Source of the DNA: Chitinophagaceae bacterium | GTDB taxonomy: Bacteria; Bacteroidota; Bacteroidia; Chitinophagales; Chitinophagaceae | Length of the DNA: 12,130 nucleotides | Direction: 5' to 3' | Assembly: GCA_023251335.1 (NCBI GenBank) | Contig: JAHEZA010000669.1 | Location: forward strand, 1-12,130 | Shown here: in pieces, positions 1 to 6,204 of the stretch | Numbering within the stretch: the first letter of the stretch is position 1 | How the letters are laid out: every line of letters begins with the position of its first letter | Program-made: the position numbers and the translations under genes | Notes under the pieces: generated by a model | What the model saw: the letters and a program-made list of their open reading frames with translations, nothing else | Database searches by the model: none | What the model was told of the DNA's origin: nothing

Positions 1-2
1 AG

Positions 3-1277
3 AACTTTACGGCGCTTTTGCAAAAAGATAAACGTATGGAAAAATGGCTTCACATAGAGCAGGAAAAATTCAAAGCAATATTTCAAAATGCTTCCCTGGG
101 AATTCTTGTGATCAATCAAGCCGGTATCATCGCCCTGGCCAATGACTTTTTAATGGCCCAATTCGGATATTCCGATGCTAGCGAATTGATCGGGAAAAAA
201 ATGGAAATACTTATTCCAAAAAGATATCATCATCAGCATGTTGCAGATCGCGGCCATTATATGGAGCATCCCATCACCAGGCCTATGGGAATTGGAAGGG
301 ATCTTTTTGGAATAAAGAAAAACGGCACTGAAATTCCATTGGAAATAAGCCTAAGTAGTTATAACAACGATGAAGGCGTTTTTTCTATTGCCTTTATAAG
401 TGATATTTCCCAAAGAATAGAAGTCCAGAATAAACTACGCGAGCAACGGCTGGCGCTCGCCGACATGAATAAAAAAATGGAGGTACTGAATGAAGAACTC
501 GAAAAAAAAGTGGAGGCGCGTACTTCAAAGTTGCATGAAACCATGCAAAAATTAGAATTATCAAAAGATGAACTTTCAAAAGCGCTAAGCAAGGAAAAAG
601 ATTTGGGAGAGTTGAAAAGTGCATTTGTTTCTATGGCCTCACATGAATTCAGAACACCATTGAGTACCATACTTTCGTCGGCTTCGTTGTTGGCTAAATA
701 TAAATTAACTGAAGAACAAGATAAAAGAGATAAGCATGTACTACGTATTAAATCATCTGTACTAAATCTGAATAACATCTTGAATGAATTCCTTTCACTG
801 GGAAAAATTGAAGATGGCAAAATAACGGCAAATAAAACCGTTTTTGATATCAGGCATCTGGTTCAGCAACAGATAAATGAAATGACTGAAATTCTTAAAC
901 CAGGACAAAAAGTAAATTATACGCATCATGGTAAAGGAGATGTAACACTTGATGAAATGTTGCTTAAGAATATTTTAATCAACCTGCTTTCCAACGCCGC
1001 AAAGTTTTCTGGCGAGAATAAAGCCATATTTATCACCACGAAAATCACAGAAACATCAATACAGTTTTGTATAAAAGACAAAGGCATTGGCATTCCAAAA
1101 AAAGACCAGGCGCATTTAAGCGAAATATTTTTTCGTGCAGCCAATGCGGCCAATATTCCCGGGACTGGCGTCGGTCTGCATATTGTAACCAAATATGTAG
1201 AAATGTTGAACGGGAAAATAGAAATAAAAAGCAAACTGGAAAAAGGAACCGAAATAAATATCATATTTGCACAATGA
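3..1277 (+). CDS. PAS-domain sensor histidine kinase, 5' end outside window
   Basis: Cytoplasmic sensor kinase that should autophosphorylate on a histidine and pass the phosphate to the regulator encoded next. The frame is open to the left edge, so the start is unseen and more PAS sequence may lie upstream; a TTG at 18 and an ATG at 36 are in frame but not convincing starts. Counting from the TTG: PAS domain about 16-135, coiled coil about 135-198, HisKA phosphoacceptor H209 in SMASHEFRTPLST, N-box N322/N326 in INLLSNAAKF, G1 box DKGIGIP from D354, G2 box GTGVGLHIV from G382. No membrane segment is visible, so it is probably soluble. The stop overlaps the regulator start in ATGA, which implies translational coupling. 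It is a paralogue of the kinase at 8031-10076 and aligns with that protein's second PAS plus catalytic core, lacking its third PAS. Confidence 0.93.
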   Translation, partial: NFTALLQKDKRMEKWLHIEQEKFKAIFQNASLGILVINQAGIIALANDFLMAQFGYSDASELIGKKMEILIPKRYHHQHVADRGHYMEHPITRPMGIGRDLFGIKKNGTEIPLEISLSSYNNDEGVFSIAFISDISQRIEVQNKLREQRLALADMNKKMEVLNEELEKKVEARTSKLHETMQKLELSKDELSKALSKEKDLGELKSAFVSMASHEFRTPLSTILSSASLLAKYKLTEEQDKRDKHVLRIKSSVLNLNNILNEFLSLGKIEDGKITANKTVFDIRHLVQQQINEMTEILKPGQKVNYTHHGKGDVTLDEMLLKNILINLLSNAAKFSGENKAIFITTKITETSIQFCIKDKGIGIPKKDQAHLSEIFFRAANAANIPGTGVGLHIVTKYVEMLNGKIEIKSKLEKGTEINIIFAQ

Positions 1278-2329
1278 AAAAAATATTGCTGGTAGAAGAC
1301 AACGATGAAATCAGAGAAAACACAAGTGAAATATTAGAACTTGCCAATTATCAAATTACTACAGCAACAAATGGAAAAGAAGGATATGCTATGGCGCAAA
1401 AAGAACCTCCGGATCTTATTATCTGTGATATAATGATGCCGGTGTTGGATGGGTATGGATTGCTTCATCTGATCAGTAAAAACGAAAGTTTAAAAACTAT
1501 TCCTTTTATTTTCCTTACTGCCAAAACTGAACGTACCGATTTCAGGAGAGGAATGGAAATGGGCGCTGATGATTACATCACAAAACCATTTACTGACCTG
1601 GAACTATTGAACGCGATTGAAAGCAGATTAAAAAAAATGAAGTTCATTAAGGAGAGAAGTACTGGTACCCAAAGCCTCAATCATTTTTATGATGAGATAA
1701 AAAATGAAAACGCGCTGGAAAATCTGACAAAATCTGAAACGATCAATTATTATAAAAAAAAACAACGCATCTATGCGGAGGGGAATTACCCTCATGGGCT
1801 ATTTTATTTAATATCCGGAAAAGTACGTACGTACAAAAGCAATGAACTTGGCAAAGAGCTTACCATAAGTTTGTACAGTGCCGGTGATTTTTTTGGATAC
1901 AATGCCCTTATAGAAAATACATCATACAAGGAAAGCGCTGAAACACTGGAAAAAAGTGAAGTGAGCGTTATTAGCCGCGAAAATTTTGAAATACTCATCA
2001 ATAATAACAGAGAGGTAGCAAAAAAATTCATCAAATTACTTGCTCAAAATGTAACTGAAAAAGAAGATCAATTAATTAGCCTTGCCTACAATTCGCTTCG
2101 CAAAAGAGTGGCAGATGCCATTATTACACTGTCTAAAAAATATAAAGAAGAAGGCCATACTGATTTTATCATTCATATTTCAAGAGAAGACCTGGCGCAT
2201 ATTGCAGGGACTACTACCGAATCATTGATAAGAACGCTCAGTGATTTTAAAAACGAAAAGCTTATTGAAGCGGAAGCGGGATTTGTAAGAATATTAAATG
2301 AGAAGAAGCTTTTATCAATGCTCAATTAA
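1274..2329 (+). CDS. Response regulator: receiver domain fused to Crp/Fnr-type DNA-binding module
   Basis: Predicted phosphorylation-controlled transcription factor, partner of the kinase it overlaps by 4 bp (ATGA). The ATG at 1274 is chosen because it opens the receiver domain with MKKILLVEDN; the frame stays open upstream only because it runs inside the kinase gene. It has 351 residues. The receiver spans about 1-120 with acidic D9, phosphoacceptor D52, T82 and K104. A cyclic-nucleotide-binding-like beta barrel spans about 150-265, followed by a long dimerisation helix and a Crp-type helix-turn-helix (about 302-335) with recognition helix E316-S-L-I-R320. In the barrel the segment that holds the phosphate-binding Arg in E. 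coli CRP reads SYKESAET, without Arg, so canonical cAMP binding is unlikely. The twin at 6847-7902 has the same length and aligns without gaps. I infer that this family binds the tandem dyads found in five promoters here. Confidence 0.95.
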   Translation: MKKILLVEDNDEIRENTSEILELANYQITTATNGKEGYAMAQKEPPDLIICDIMMPVLDGYGLLHLISKNESLKTIPFIFLTAKTERTDFRRGMEMGADDYITKPFTDLELLNAIESRLKKMKFIKERSTGTQSLNHFYDEIKNENALENLTKSETINYYKKKQRIYAEGNYPHGLFYLISGKVRTYKSNELGKELTISLYSAGDFFGYNALIENTSYKESAETLEKSEVSVISRENFEILINNNREVAKKFIKLLAQNVTEKEDQLISLAYNSLRKRVADAIITLSKKYKEEGHTDFIIHISREDLAHIAGTTTESLIRTLSDFKNEKLIEAEAGFVRILNEKKLLSMLN

Positions 2330-2748
2330 GACCCGGTATTTTCTGACATTTTTTTATCGAATTCTTTTGATAAATCCTCAAACCTTTTTTCAAAATGAAA
2401 AATATCTTTCTTCAATTTATTATAACCGGCTGCTATGTTGTTAGGTAATTCTTTTCCATTTTTAGATTGCAGGGGAAAGCTTGACAATTCTTCAAGCTTA
2501 AAAAATAAATTTCTAAGGTTATCGTCTATTAGCAATAATTCATTTTGAAAATATTCAGCCGTTTGCAAAAATTGACTCCCTTCACTGCTATCCACCATTT
2601 CGCTAAGGCGATATTTTAAGAGCACGTTTTTCTGCTTAAATCGCTCTAGTTTTCCCCTCCATATATCCCGCTCCTGACCAAATTGATTGCTATTTACTGA
2701 CGTCATTTTACCCATTTTTCGGATACTTTTAATAAATGAATTGCTCAC
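2326..2748 (-). CDS. Small coiled-coil protein of unknown function
   Basis: 140 residues, charged and almost entirely helical in appearance, with no signal peptide or membrane segment; probably a soluble cytoplasmic coiled-coil protein. I do not recognise the family. It resembles the protein at 6205-6630 in length and spacing: Q-F, then E-R/N, W-R-x-x-L-E, an L-K segment and an E-x-F-x-N-x-L stretch line up. Both are encoded opposite a REC-Crp/Fnr gene; here the two stop codons overlap at TTAA (2326-2329). The start is taken as GTG at 2748, because that gives the same N-terminal offset as the paralogue; ATG at 2715 is the alternative. It has its own promoter with tandem Crp/Fnr-like dyads (2794-2859), so it is probably a target of the neighbouring regulators. 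Its role in signalling or stress is inferred from context only. Confidence 0.8.
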   Translation of the reverse strand: MSNSFIKSIRKMGKMTSVNSNQFGQERDIWRGKLERFKQKNVLLKYRLSEMVDSSEGSQFLQTAEYFQNELLLIDDNLRNLFFKLEELSSFPLQSKNGKELPNNIAAGYNKLKKDIFHFEKRFEDLSKEFDKKMSENTGS

Positions 2749-2755
2749 AAAGACT

Positions 2756-2772
2756 GGGTTTAAATATAACCC
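2756..2772. repeat. Inverted repeat in the leader of the coiled-coil gene
   Basis: GGGTT-TAAATAT-AACCC forms a perfect 5-bp dyad with a 7-nt loop, 7 bases upstream of the GTG at 2748. In the transcript, an AAAGGAG stretch (2778-2784) lies just before this stem. If the hairpin forms, the distance from AGGAG to GTG without it is about 9 nt, a normal ribosome-binding spacing. This is a possible structured leader and slightly favours the GTG start. The function is inference. Confidence 0.4.
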
Positions 2773-2793
2773 GGCTCCTTTAGTATTAATTTA

Positions 2794-2859
2794 CAAAACT
2801 GTGATAAAAACAAGCCAATCAAAATGATGCCGGGCAGTCACAAACATGATTTGGGTCAT
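2794..2859 (-). promoter_or_regulatory. Promoter with tandem Crp/Fnr-like boxes, coiled-coil gene
   Basis: Plus-strand distal dyad 2846-2859 is ATGAT-TTGG-GTCAT. The proximal dyad 2824-2837 is ATGAT-GCCG-GGCAG, with one strong and one weak half-site. They start 22 bp apart. Read on the minus strand, a -33 TTTTG (2824-2820) is followed after 18 nt by a -7 CAGTTTTG (2801-2794), seven of eight bases of the form xAnnTTTG. The -7 begins 23 bp from the edge of the proximal box, as in three other promoters of this window. The expected transcript start is near 2789, about 40 nt before the GTG. Confidence 0.7.
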
Positions 2860-3005
2860 ATAAGCGTAATACCATCTGCAAGTACTGGAGAATAATCTTG
2901 GAAGTCAATTCATAAAAACGGCAAACGATTAAATCAAAATCCTCAATAAATGTTTGTCTGCTGCCCAATTGGCAAAAAAATCCGTATGAAATTCGGGCTT
3001 TAGTT

Positions 3006-3476
3006 TTATCGTTTATACAAATCCAAATCCAGTTTTTCGCAACGACCGGTCATTTCCTTTATATGTATTCTAAAAACAACACCATCAATTCTGTTGAAAT
3101 CATTGGTGGGAAAAGGCCACTCGGGAGTCAACTTAACAGTTTTGCTTGATATATTGGGCAGTATCCGTGATAACAAAATTTTTAATCCATTCGTTCTTCC
3201 CGCTTCATCGGTAAGCTCCTCAAAAGTCCCCCAAATGATTACTGATTCCCAATCGGCCATATTTTGCATCCTGTCCACCTGGAAACAAACATGCGGGTTT
3301 TTTCTCATCATTGTTAATTTCATTCCGTCAAATGTTCGTGCATAAATGTAATCCCCATCATAAGCATAACTTATAGGAACCACGTACGTTTTACCGTCGG
3401 CATGGCAACCTAACCTTCCGATAACATTGTTAGAAACCACGTCTATCATTTGTTTATCACTCAATGTGTCGAACAT
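3006..3476 (-). CDS. Pyridoxamine 5'-phosphate oxidase-like FMN-binding protein
   Basis: 156-residue split-barrel flavin-binding protein of the pyridoxamine 5'-phosphate oxidase superfamily (short 'flavin-nucleotide-binding' branch). Visible hallmarks: GRLGCHADGKTYVVPISY at 20-37, followed by GDYIYART and then K53...MMRKNPHVCFQVD (53-68), the usual beta-strand and FMN-phosphate region; VIIWGTFEEL at 79-88; and VVFRIHIKEMTGR at 133-145. It is too short and too divergent to be the vitamin B6 enzyme PdxH. Members of this branch are thought to act in flavin- or F420-linked redox or stress reactions, but the substrate here cannot be told. The ATG at 3476 is the only start that keeps the complete domain. 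It is monocistronic on the minus strand and is preceded by a well-formed promoter with tandem Crp/Fnr-like boxes (3500-3565), so it is likely a stress-regulon member alongside Hsp20. Confidence 0.9.
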   Translation of the reverse strand: MFDTLSDKQMIDVVSNNVIGRLGCHADGKTYVVPISYAYDGDYIYARTFDGMKLTMMRKNPHVCFQVDRMQNMADWESVIIWGTFEELTDEAGRTNGLKILLSRILPNISSKTVKLTPEWPFPTNDFNRIDGVVFRIHIKEMTGRCEKLDLDLYKR

Positions 3477-3486
3477 GATTTAAATG

Positions 3487-3503
3487 TTTATTGTTTCAAT
3501 AAA
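3487..3503. repeat. Perfect 17-bp palindrome at the predicted transcript start of the FMN-protein gene
   Basis: TTTATTG-TTT-CAATAAA has perfect 7-bp arms and a 3-nt centre. It overlaps the last bases of the predicted -7 element (3507-3500) and covers the expected start of transcription, 11-27 nt before the ATG at 3476. It could be a repressor site or a 5'-terminal mRNA hairpin. It does not match the nTGAY-N4-nTCAT boxes. Confidence 0.5.
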
Positions 3504-3565
3504 ATTACCGCTCGCGTTGAATTGCAAAAATGAGGAGAGACAGAAAATAAAATGATTGTAATCAT
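3500..3565 (-). promoter_or_regulatory. Promoter with tandem Crp/Fnr-like boxes, FMN-protein gene
   Basis: The distal dyad 3552-3565 is a perfect palindrome, ATGAT-TGTA-ATCAT, close to the FNR site TTGAT-N4-ATCAA. The proximal dyad 3530-3543 is weaker, ATGAG-GAGA-GACAG, starting exactly 22 bp away. On the minus strand -33 TTTTTG (3530-3525), 17 nt spacer, -7 TAATTTTA (3507-3500; seven of eight to TAnnTTTG). The -7 begins 23 bp from the proximal box edge. This places the boxes at about -41.5 and -63.5 relative to a start near 3495. Confidence 0.75.
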
Positions 3566-3711
3566 AAGCAGACAACAAGAATTGAGGGTACTGCTTTCTG
3601 CTTTAGATACGTCTGCCTTTCATCGCATAAGATGTTGTTAACGATCAGGCTTATTTCTTTTATTTCAACTATCCAAACTTTCAATATTCTTTAAGGACCT
3701 TGAAATTCTGT

Positions 3712-4161
3712 TCACTCAAAATACTGATGGAACAGCCCTATTCGCTGATCAAGAGAATCAAAAACTTTTTTTGCTATGGCGGTATCAGTTATATTTTTCA
3801 GACTGTATGATTGACGTATAATCGGTGTCAGCCATTTATGCAAAGCCTCATGATCGTCCCCTTTCATTTTGCATTGCCGTAGCAAAGTATCTATGTCACC
3901 GGATAAATCGTTGCCCAATATCTGATAGCTATTGAGCGGTGGAAAAGGATCTACCCTGAACATATTTGCAGTGGTCCTCAGGCGTATCACGTTATGATTG
4001 GTTATAGAATCTGCCTGCCATTTAGCTCCATTATTAAATGTCAGTCTTGTATCGGCAGCCACAGAATCTGTGTCGTGATCATGTAATTCCGGCTTATTCG
4101 TGCTTTGACTGCAGGAAAGCAAAAACGAGGCATAGATAACAGTAAACAAACTTTTTTTCAT
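3712..4161 (-). CDS. Predicted lipoprotein with C-x6-H-x3-H motif
   Basis: 149 residues. The N terminus MKKSLFTVIYASFLLSC is a type II signal peptide with lipobox L14-L-S-C17, so the mature protein should be lipid-anchored at C17 on the periplasmic side. A His/Asp-rich linker (ELHDHDTD) follows, then a helical domain. Around 97-112 it reads CKMKGDDHEALHKWLTP with C97, H104 and H108; from memory this C-x-M-x-G-x2-H-x2-LH-x2-L-x-P pattern recurs in small Bacteroidota lipoproteins, and it could bind metal or haem, but I cannot name a function. The C terminus ends in an aromatic FHQYFE. The ATG at 4161 is the natural start for the signal peptide. It lies 36 bp after the last membrane-gene remnant on the same strand and may share the promoter at 5086-5151. 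No box of its own is seen. Confidence 0.75.
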   Translation of the reverse strand: MKKSLFTVIYASFLLSCSQSTNKPELHDHDTDSVAADTRLTFNNGAKWQADSITNHNVIRLRTTANMFRVDPFPPLNSYQILGNDLSGDIDTLLRQCKMKGDDHEALHKWLTPIIRQSYSLKNITDTAIAKKVFDSLDQRIGLFHQYFE

Positions 4162-4197
4162 ATTTTTTAATTTAAAAATGAACAGTAGATTGCAACG

Positions 4198-4473
4198 TTA
4201 ATTTTCTTGGGTAACATGGCCACAAAAACCAGTCCATCCGCATAGCATGCCAGCACGTTTTAAAATATCTTTTTTGAGGTAAACAATAGTTGTATAGCCA
4301 AAAGCTTTTGTAAATCCCGAAAAGCGAATGATGCCATGAATTAAAATCAGTAGCGCAAATGTAATAACGTAACATAGATTTAAAATTGATTTATTTTTTT
4401 TAATTGCTGTACATGATCCTTCCCCGTTTAATTTTTTCCTGAACATAATGGTAAGCAGTAACATTGATAATGG
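4198..4473 (-). pseudogene. Remnant: end of one membrane protein fused to the start of another
   Basis: This minus-strand frame reads PLSMLLLTIMFRKKL, which looks like the last transmembrane helix and basic tail of a membrane protein. It is followed by a linker and then SILNLCYVITFALLILIHGIIRFSGFTKAFG (about 4198-4401), which resembles the N-terminal helix of a small Bacteroidota membrane-protein type (HGLIHLxGFxKAFG, recalled from memory). It lacks a convincing start codon and stops early at 4198, before the further helices I would expect. The first part overlaps, in another frame, the end of the gene at 4400-4891. I read this as debris from deletions and frameshifts. Confidence 0.5.
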
Positions 4474-4891
4474 CTGTAAAAGTGGCCAACCCCATAAAAA
4501 TGTATCCCAATGCATCAAAATTCCAGAATAAAGAATGTGGTGTTTGCTGAACAATGCGGACCTCATTCAATGATCCTTTGAGAGTACGGGGAATGACTGT
4601 TGCCAACTGCACCACATAATTGGCGGTAACAAACACAGCATATAAAATAGTGAATATTAATGCCCCATGGCTCCAAAACTTTTTGTCAGCCGACGTTGTG
4701 TGATGCAGTGCAAGCATCCCGAGAAGAAATGCAATGACAATGCAAAGAGATGTTCCATAAATGAGCCGTTCGTCCGTTGGGTAGGTAAACGCATCATAAA
4801 GCTGCAGTATCTGAACTATACAATAGTCTATGGTGGCGGTAAATGCTGTGCTACCTGACCAAAACCCAACTTTATGTATTGTAGTATTCAT
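4400..4891 (-). CDS. Four-helix membrane protein, probably C-terminally truncated
   Basis: 163 residues from ATG 4891 (MNTTIHKVGFW). Four hydrophobic segments are visible: about 9-32, 46-66, 75-98 and 120-143, with KKFWSHGALIF and YVVQLATVIP between or within them. The sequence FDALGYIFMGLATFTA looks like a conserved mid-protein helix, after which the frame degenerates into a polar tail and ends. In the overlapping frame the same DNA yields PLSMLLLTIMFRKKL, typical of a membrane-protein end. The simplest reading is that an internal deletion joined the fourth helix to the last helix out of frame, so this is a shortened version of a protein of perhaps seven helices. It starts 20 bp after the stop of another remnant (4912-5073) and lies under the promoter at 5086-5151. 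I do not know the function; it may be a pseudogene. Confidence 0.6.
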   Translation of the reverse strand: MNTTIHKVGFWSGSTAFTATIDYCIVQILQLYDAFTYPTDERLIYGTSLCIVIAFLLGMLALHHTTSADKKFWSHGALIFTILYAVFVTANYVVQLATVIPRTLKGSLNEVRIVQQTPHSLFWNFDALGYIFMGLATFTAIINVTAYHYVQEKIKRGRIMYSN

Positions 4892-4911
4892 ACTTTGTTT
4901 GAAAATTTTGC

Positions 4912-5073
4912 CTAGCGGCCCGCTGATATAAATTCTAACCGGCCCATCTTTTCCCTCCGCAACAGAAGGACTGACAGCACTATGATCCATAGCATAAACG
5001 CACCGATGTTGATACGTTCCCAAATTCCTATAAAAGGTGTTGGCAGGTTCTTATCAATACACTTAAAAATGAT
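4912..5073 (-). pseudogene. C-terminal fragment of a membrane protein (DUF998-like)
   Basis: The frame encodes PTPFIGIWERINIGAFMLWI and then IVLSVLLLRREK: one membrane helix preceded by a GIWERINIG motif. I associate this with the C terminus of DUF998-type integral membrane proteins, from memory. The rest of such a protein is absent. The frame is open up to an ATG at 5151, but that part covers the tandem operator boxes and the -7 element of the promoter at 5086-5151, so it is not plausible coding sequence. The gene therefore seems to have lost everything between its promoter and its last helix. The stop at 4912 lies 20 bp before the next gene's ATG, a normal operon spacing. Confidence 0.5.
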
Positions 5074-5085
5074 CTGTTGTTTTGA

Positions 5086-5151
5086 CAAATTTATCTTCCA
5101 GCCGGGGATATGCAAATGACCATAATCATTTTCCATAATGACTGTGGTCAT
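5086..5151 (-). promoter_or_regulatory. Promoter with two strong Crp/Fnr-like boxes, membrane-gene cassette
   Basis: Distal dyad 5138-5151 ATGAC-TGTG-GTCAT (perfect palindrome) and proximal dyad 5116-5129 ATGAC-CATA-ATCAT start 22 bp apart. On the minus strand a -33 TTTG (5116-5113) is followed after 19 nt by -7 TAAATTTG (5093-5086), a full match to TAnnTTTG, starting 23 bp from the proximal box edge. The best-preserved member of the promoter set stands before genes that are themselves broken. Confidence 0.8.
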
Positions 5152-5539
5152 TCAGTTCAATCTAAATGTTGATCAATTTTAGTTATGGATTATTCTTTTT
5201 CTTTTAATATCAATACCGGCCTGGATATTATTATCGTCATTGGAATGTAAGATTGACACGAGAGTTGCGCAATAATGCTACAATGGAAAAGTATTGGGAA
5301 TACCGGTCATTATTTGAAGACAAAGAATGGTGGCTGAAAGTCAGCGTATTATTTTTTTAGAGGAAGCAGTCTACATCAATTTTTTTGATGCAAATTACCT
5401 GGCGTTAATTGTTGGGAATAAAGCCTGGCGAATAGCTTATGCCTTTTAAAATAAATTATTTATTCATTTTTAAAACCAATTTTATGGAGATCAATTTAGA
5501 AGAAACTTTTTGTGGAGATCATAATCATTTCAAAAAATG
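5152..5539. other. Intergenic stretch without a recognised gene
   Basis: About 390 bp between the diverging promoters at 5086-5151 (minus) and 5540-5605 (plus). No supported gene is seen; a 25-codon frame at 5283-5360 has no recognisable features. Small signals are a lone box-like dyad ATTAT-TATC-GTCAT at 5227-5240 without a matching partner, a hairpin-like CATCAA-TTTTT-TTGATG at 5374-5390, and a direct repeat TGGAGATCA at 5485-5493 and 5513-5521. None can be assigned a role. Confidence 0.5.
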
Positions 5540-5605
5540 CTGACTAATCTCATACCCGGCACTGACAGTCGTCCTTTTCCAGAATATAAATCAAGAATAG
5601 TTTTG
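5540..5605 (+). promoter_or_regulatory. Promoter with tandem Crp/Fnr-like boxes, hsp20
   Basis: Distal dyad 5540-5553 CTGAC-TAAT-CTCAT and proximal dyad 5562-5575 CTGAC-AGTC-GTCCT start exactly 22 bp apart. The -7 element TAGTTTTG (5598-5605) matches TAnnTTTG fully and begins 23 bp from the proximal box edge, mirror-image to the minus-strand promoters here. The -33 is weak (TTTTC at 5575-5579), as is common at activator-dependent promoters. The expected transcript start is near 5610, about 40 nt before the ATG. Confidence 0.75.
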
Positions 5606-5640
5606 TGCTTGAAATAATTATTATAAATCTTTAAAAAAAA

Positions 5641-5645
5641 GGAGG
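5641..5645 (+). promoter_or_regulatory. Strong Shine-Dalgarno of hsp20
   Basis: GGAGG after a run of A, with 5 nt (TCATT) to the ATG at 5651. It is the only near-perfect ribosome-binding site among the gene starts in this window, which is notable because Bacteroidota usually initiate without one. It suggests high translation of the chaperone. Confidence 0.7.
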
Positions 5646-5650
5646 TCATT

Positions 5651-6088
5651 ATGGCAACAAGACCATTAACAACCATAACCGGTGGAGATTTGTTTCCATC
5701 AGTATTTGATGATTTTTTTCGTCCTTTCAATTTTTGGGATACTGAGCGCACATTGACAGTGCCGGCTGTAAACATTGATGAAAACAAAGATGAGTACGAA
5801 CTGTCGCTGGCAGTTCCCGGCATGAAAAAAAATGATTTTAATATCAATGCAGAAAACAACATTCTTACCATCAGTTGTGAAAAAGAAGAAAAATCTGAAA
5901 CAAAACAGAAAAACGGCTATCGTAACGAATTCAATTATTCATCTTTCAGCCGCAGCTTTGCTCTACCGGATGAAGTAATCAAAGATAAAATTGATGCCCG
6001 GTATGAAGATGGTGTATTAAAATTATCTCTTCCCAAAAAAGAAGAAGCAAAAAAGTTGACTGTGAATAATCAAATATCGGTAAAGTAA
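5651..6088 (+). CDS. Small heat shock protein, Hsp20/alpha-crystallin family
   Basis: ATP-independent holdase chaperone of 145 residues, forming cytoplasmic oligomers that bind unfolding proteins. The alpha-crystallin domain spans about 38-131: VNIDENKDEYELSLAVPGM at the start, FSRSFALPDEV at 99-109, and the family signature DARYEDGVLKLSLPK at 115-129 (the A-x3-GVL motif). A phenylalanine-rich N-terminal arm (FDDFFRPFNFW) and a C-terminal I-S-V (142-144) equivalent to the I-x-I/V tail are both present, so the protein is complete. ATG 5651 is supported by a GGAGG 5 nt upstream. It is flanked by its own promoter with tandem Crp/Fnr-like boxes and a hairpin terminator, hence monocistronic. In other bacteria two-component dormancy regulons (for example DosR in mycobacteria) also contain an Hsp20; the parallel is by analogy only. 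Confidence 0.97.
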   Translation: MATRPLTTITGGDLFPSVFDDFFRPFNFWDTERTLTVPAVNIDENKDEYELSLAVPGMKKNDFNINAENNILTISCEKEEKSETKQKNGYRNEFNYSSFSRSFALPDEVIKDKIDARYEDGVLKLSLPKKEEAKKLTVNNQISVK

Positions 6089-6110
6089 GAAGACGCAAAT
6101 TAACTACTGT

Positions 6111-6138
6111 CCTGCTGCGGTAGCAGCGGGGCATTTTT
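6111..6138 (+). terminator. Rho-independent terminator of hsp20
   Basis: Stem CCTGCTGC (6111-6118), loop GGTA, stem GCAGCGGG (6123-6130) with one G-T pair, then GCA and a run of five T. It lies 22 nt after the hsp20 stop and separates it from the coiled-coil gene at 6205. Confidence 0.8.
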
Positions 6139-6141
6139 ATC

Positions 6142-6159
6142 GTTACAAAGTGAAGTAAC
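6142..6159. promoter_or_regulatory. Dyad GTTAC-N8-GTAAC before the coiled-coil gene
   Basis: A perfect 5-bp inverted repeat, 45-62 nt before the ATG at 6205. It does not match the nTGAY-N4-nTCAT boxes of the other promoters. It may be an unrelated operator or chance; no convincing -7 element could be fixed nearby. Confidence 0.25.
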
Positions 6160-6204
6160 AATTAACATTTAAAATTTTTAATTTAAAAAATAAACGGAAT
6201 AACG

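Noticed and set aside
1067..1273. Longer start of the first response regulator at TTG 1067
   Set aside because: The extra 69 residues are the kinase gene read in another frame; the receiver domain begins at ATG 1274.
4172..4375. Minus-strand frame of 67 codons overlapping the membrane remnant
   Set aside because: Composition rich in Cys, Trp and Tyr without hydrophobic helices; the overlapping frame has the membrane-protein signature.
5074..5151. Coding sequence from ATG 5151 into the membrane fragment
   Set aside because: The stretch holds both operator boxes and a full -7 element in the same geometry as four other promoters, so it is regulatory DNA.
5169..5176. TTGATCAA as an FNR site
   Set aside because: The half-sites abut without the 4-bp spacer that FNR-type dimers need.
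5227..5240. Further box ATTAT-TATC-GTCAT
   Set aside because: No partner at 22 bp with a good half-site on either side and no convincing -7 at the required distance; left as a lone near-match.
5283..5360. 25-codon frame MEKYWEYRSLF...
   Set aside because: Very short, no recognisable domain and no promoter; chance cannot be excluded.
5601..5631. TTTTG at 5601 as -33 with TAAATCTT at 5624 as -7 for hsp20
   Set aside because: TTTTG is better explained as the end of TAGTTTTG (5598-5605), a full -7 match at the distance seen in the other promoters.
6089..6204. Tandem boxes before the second coiled-coil gene
   Set aside because: No TGAY-N4-nTCAT pair found; only GTTAC-N8-GTAAC, which does not fit the motif.
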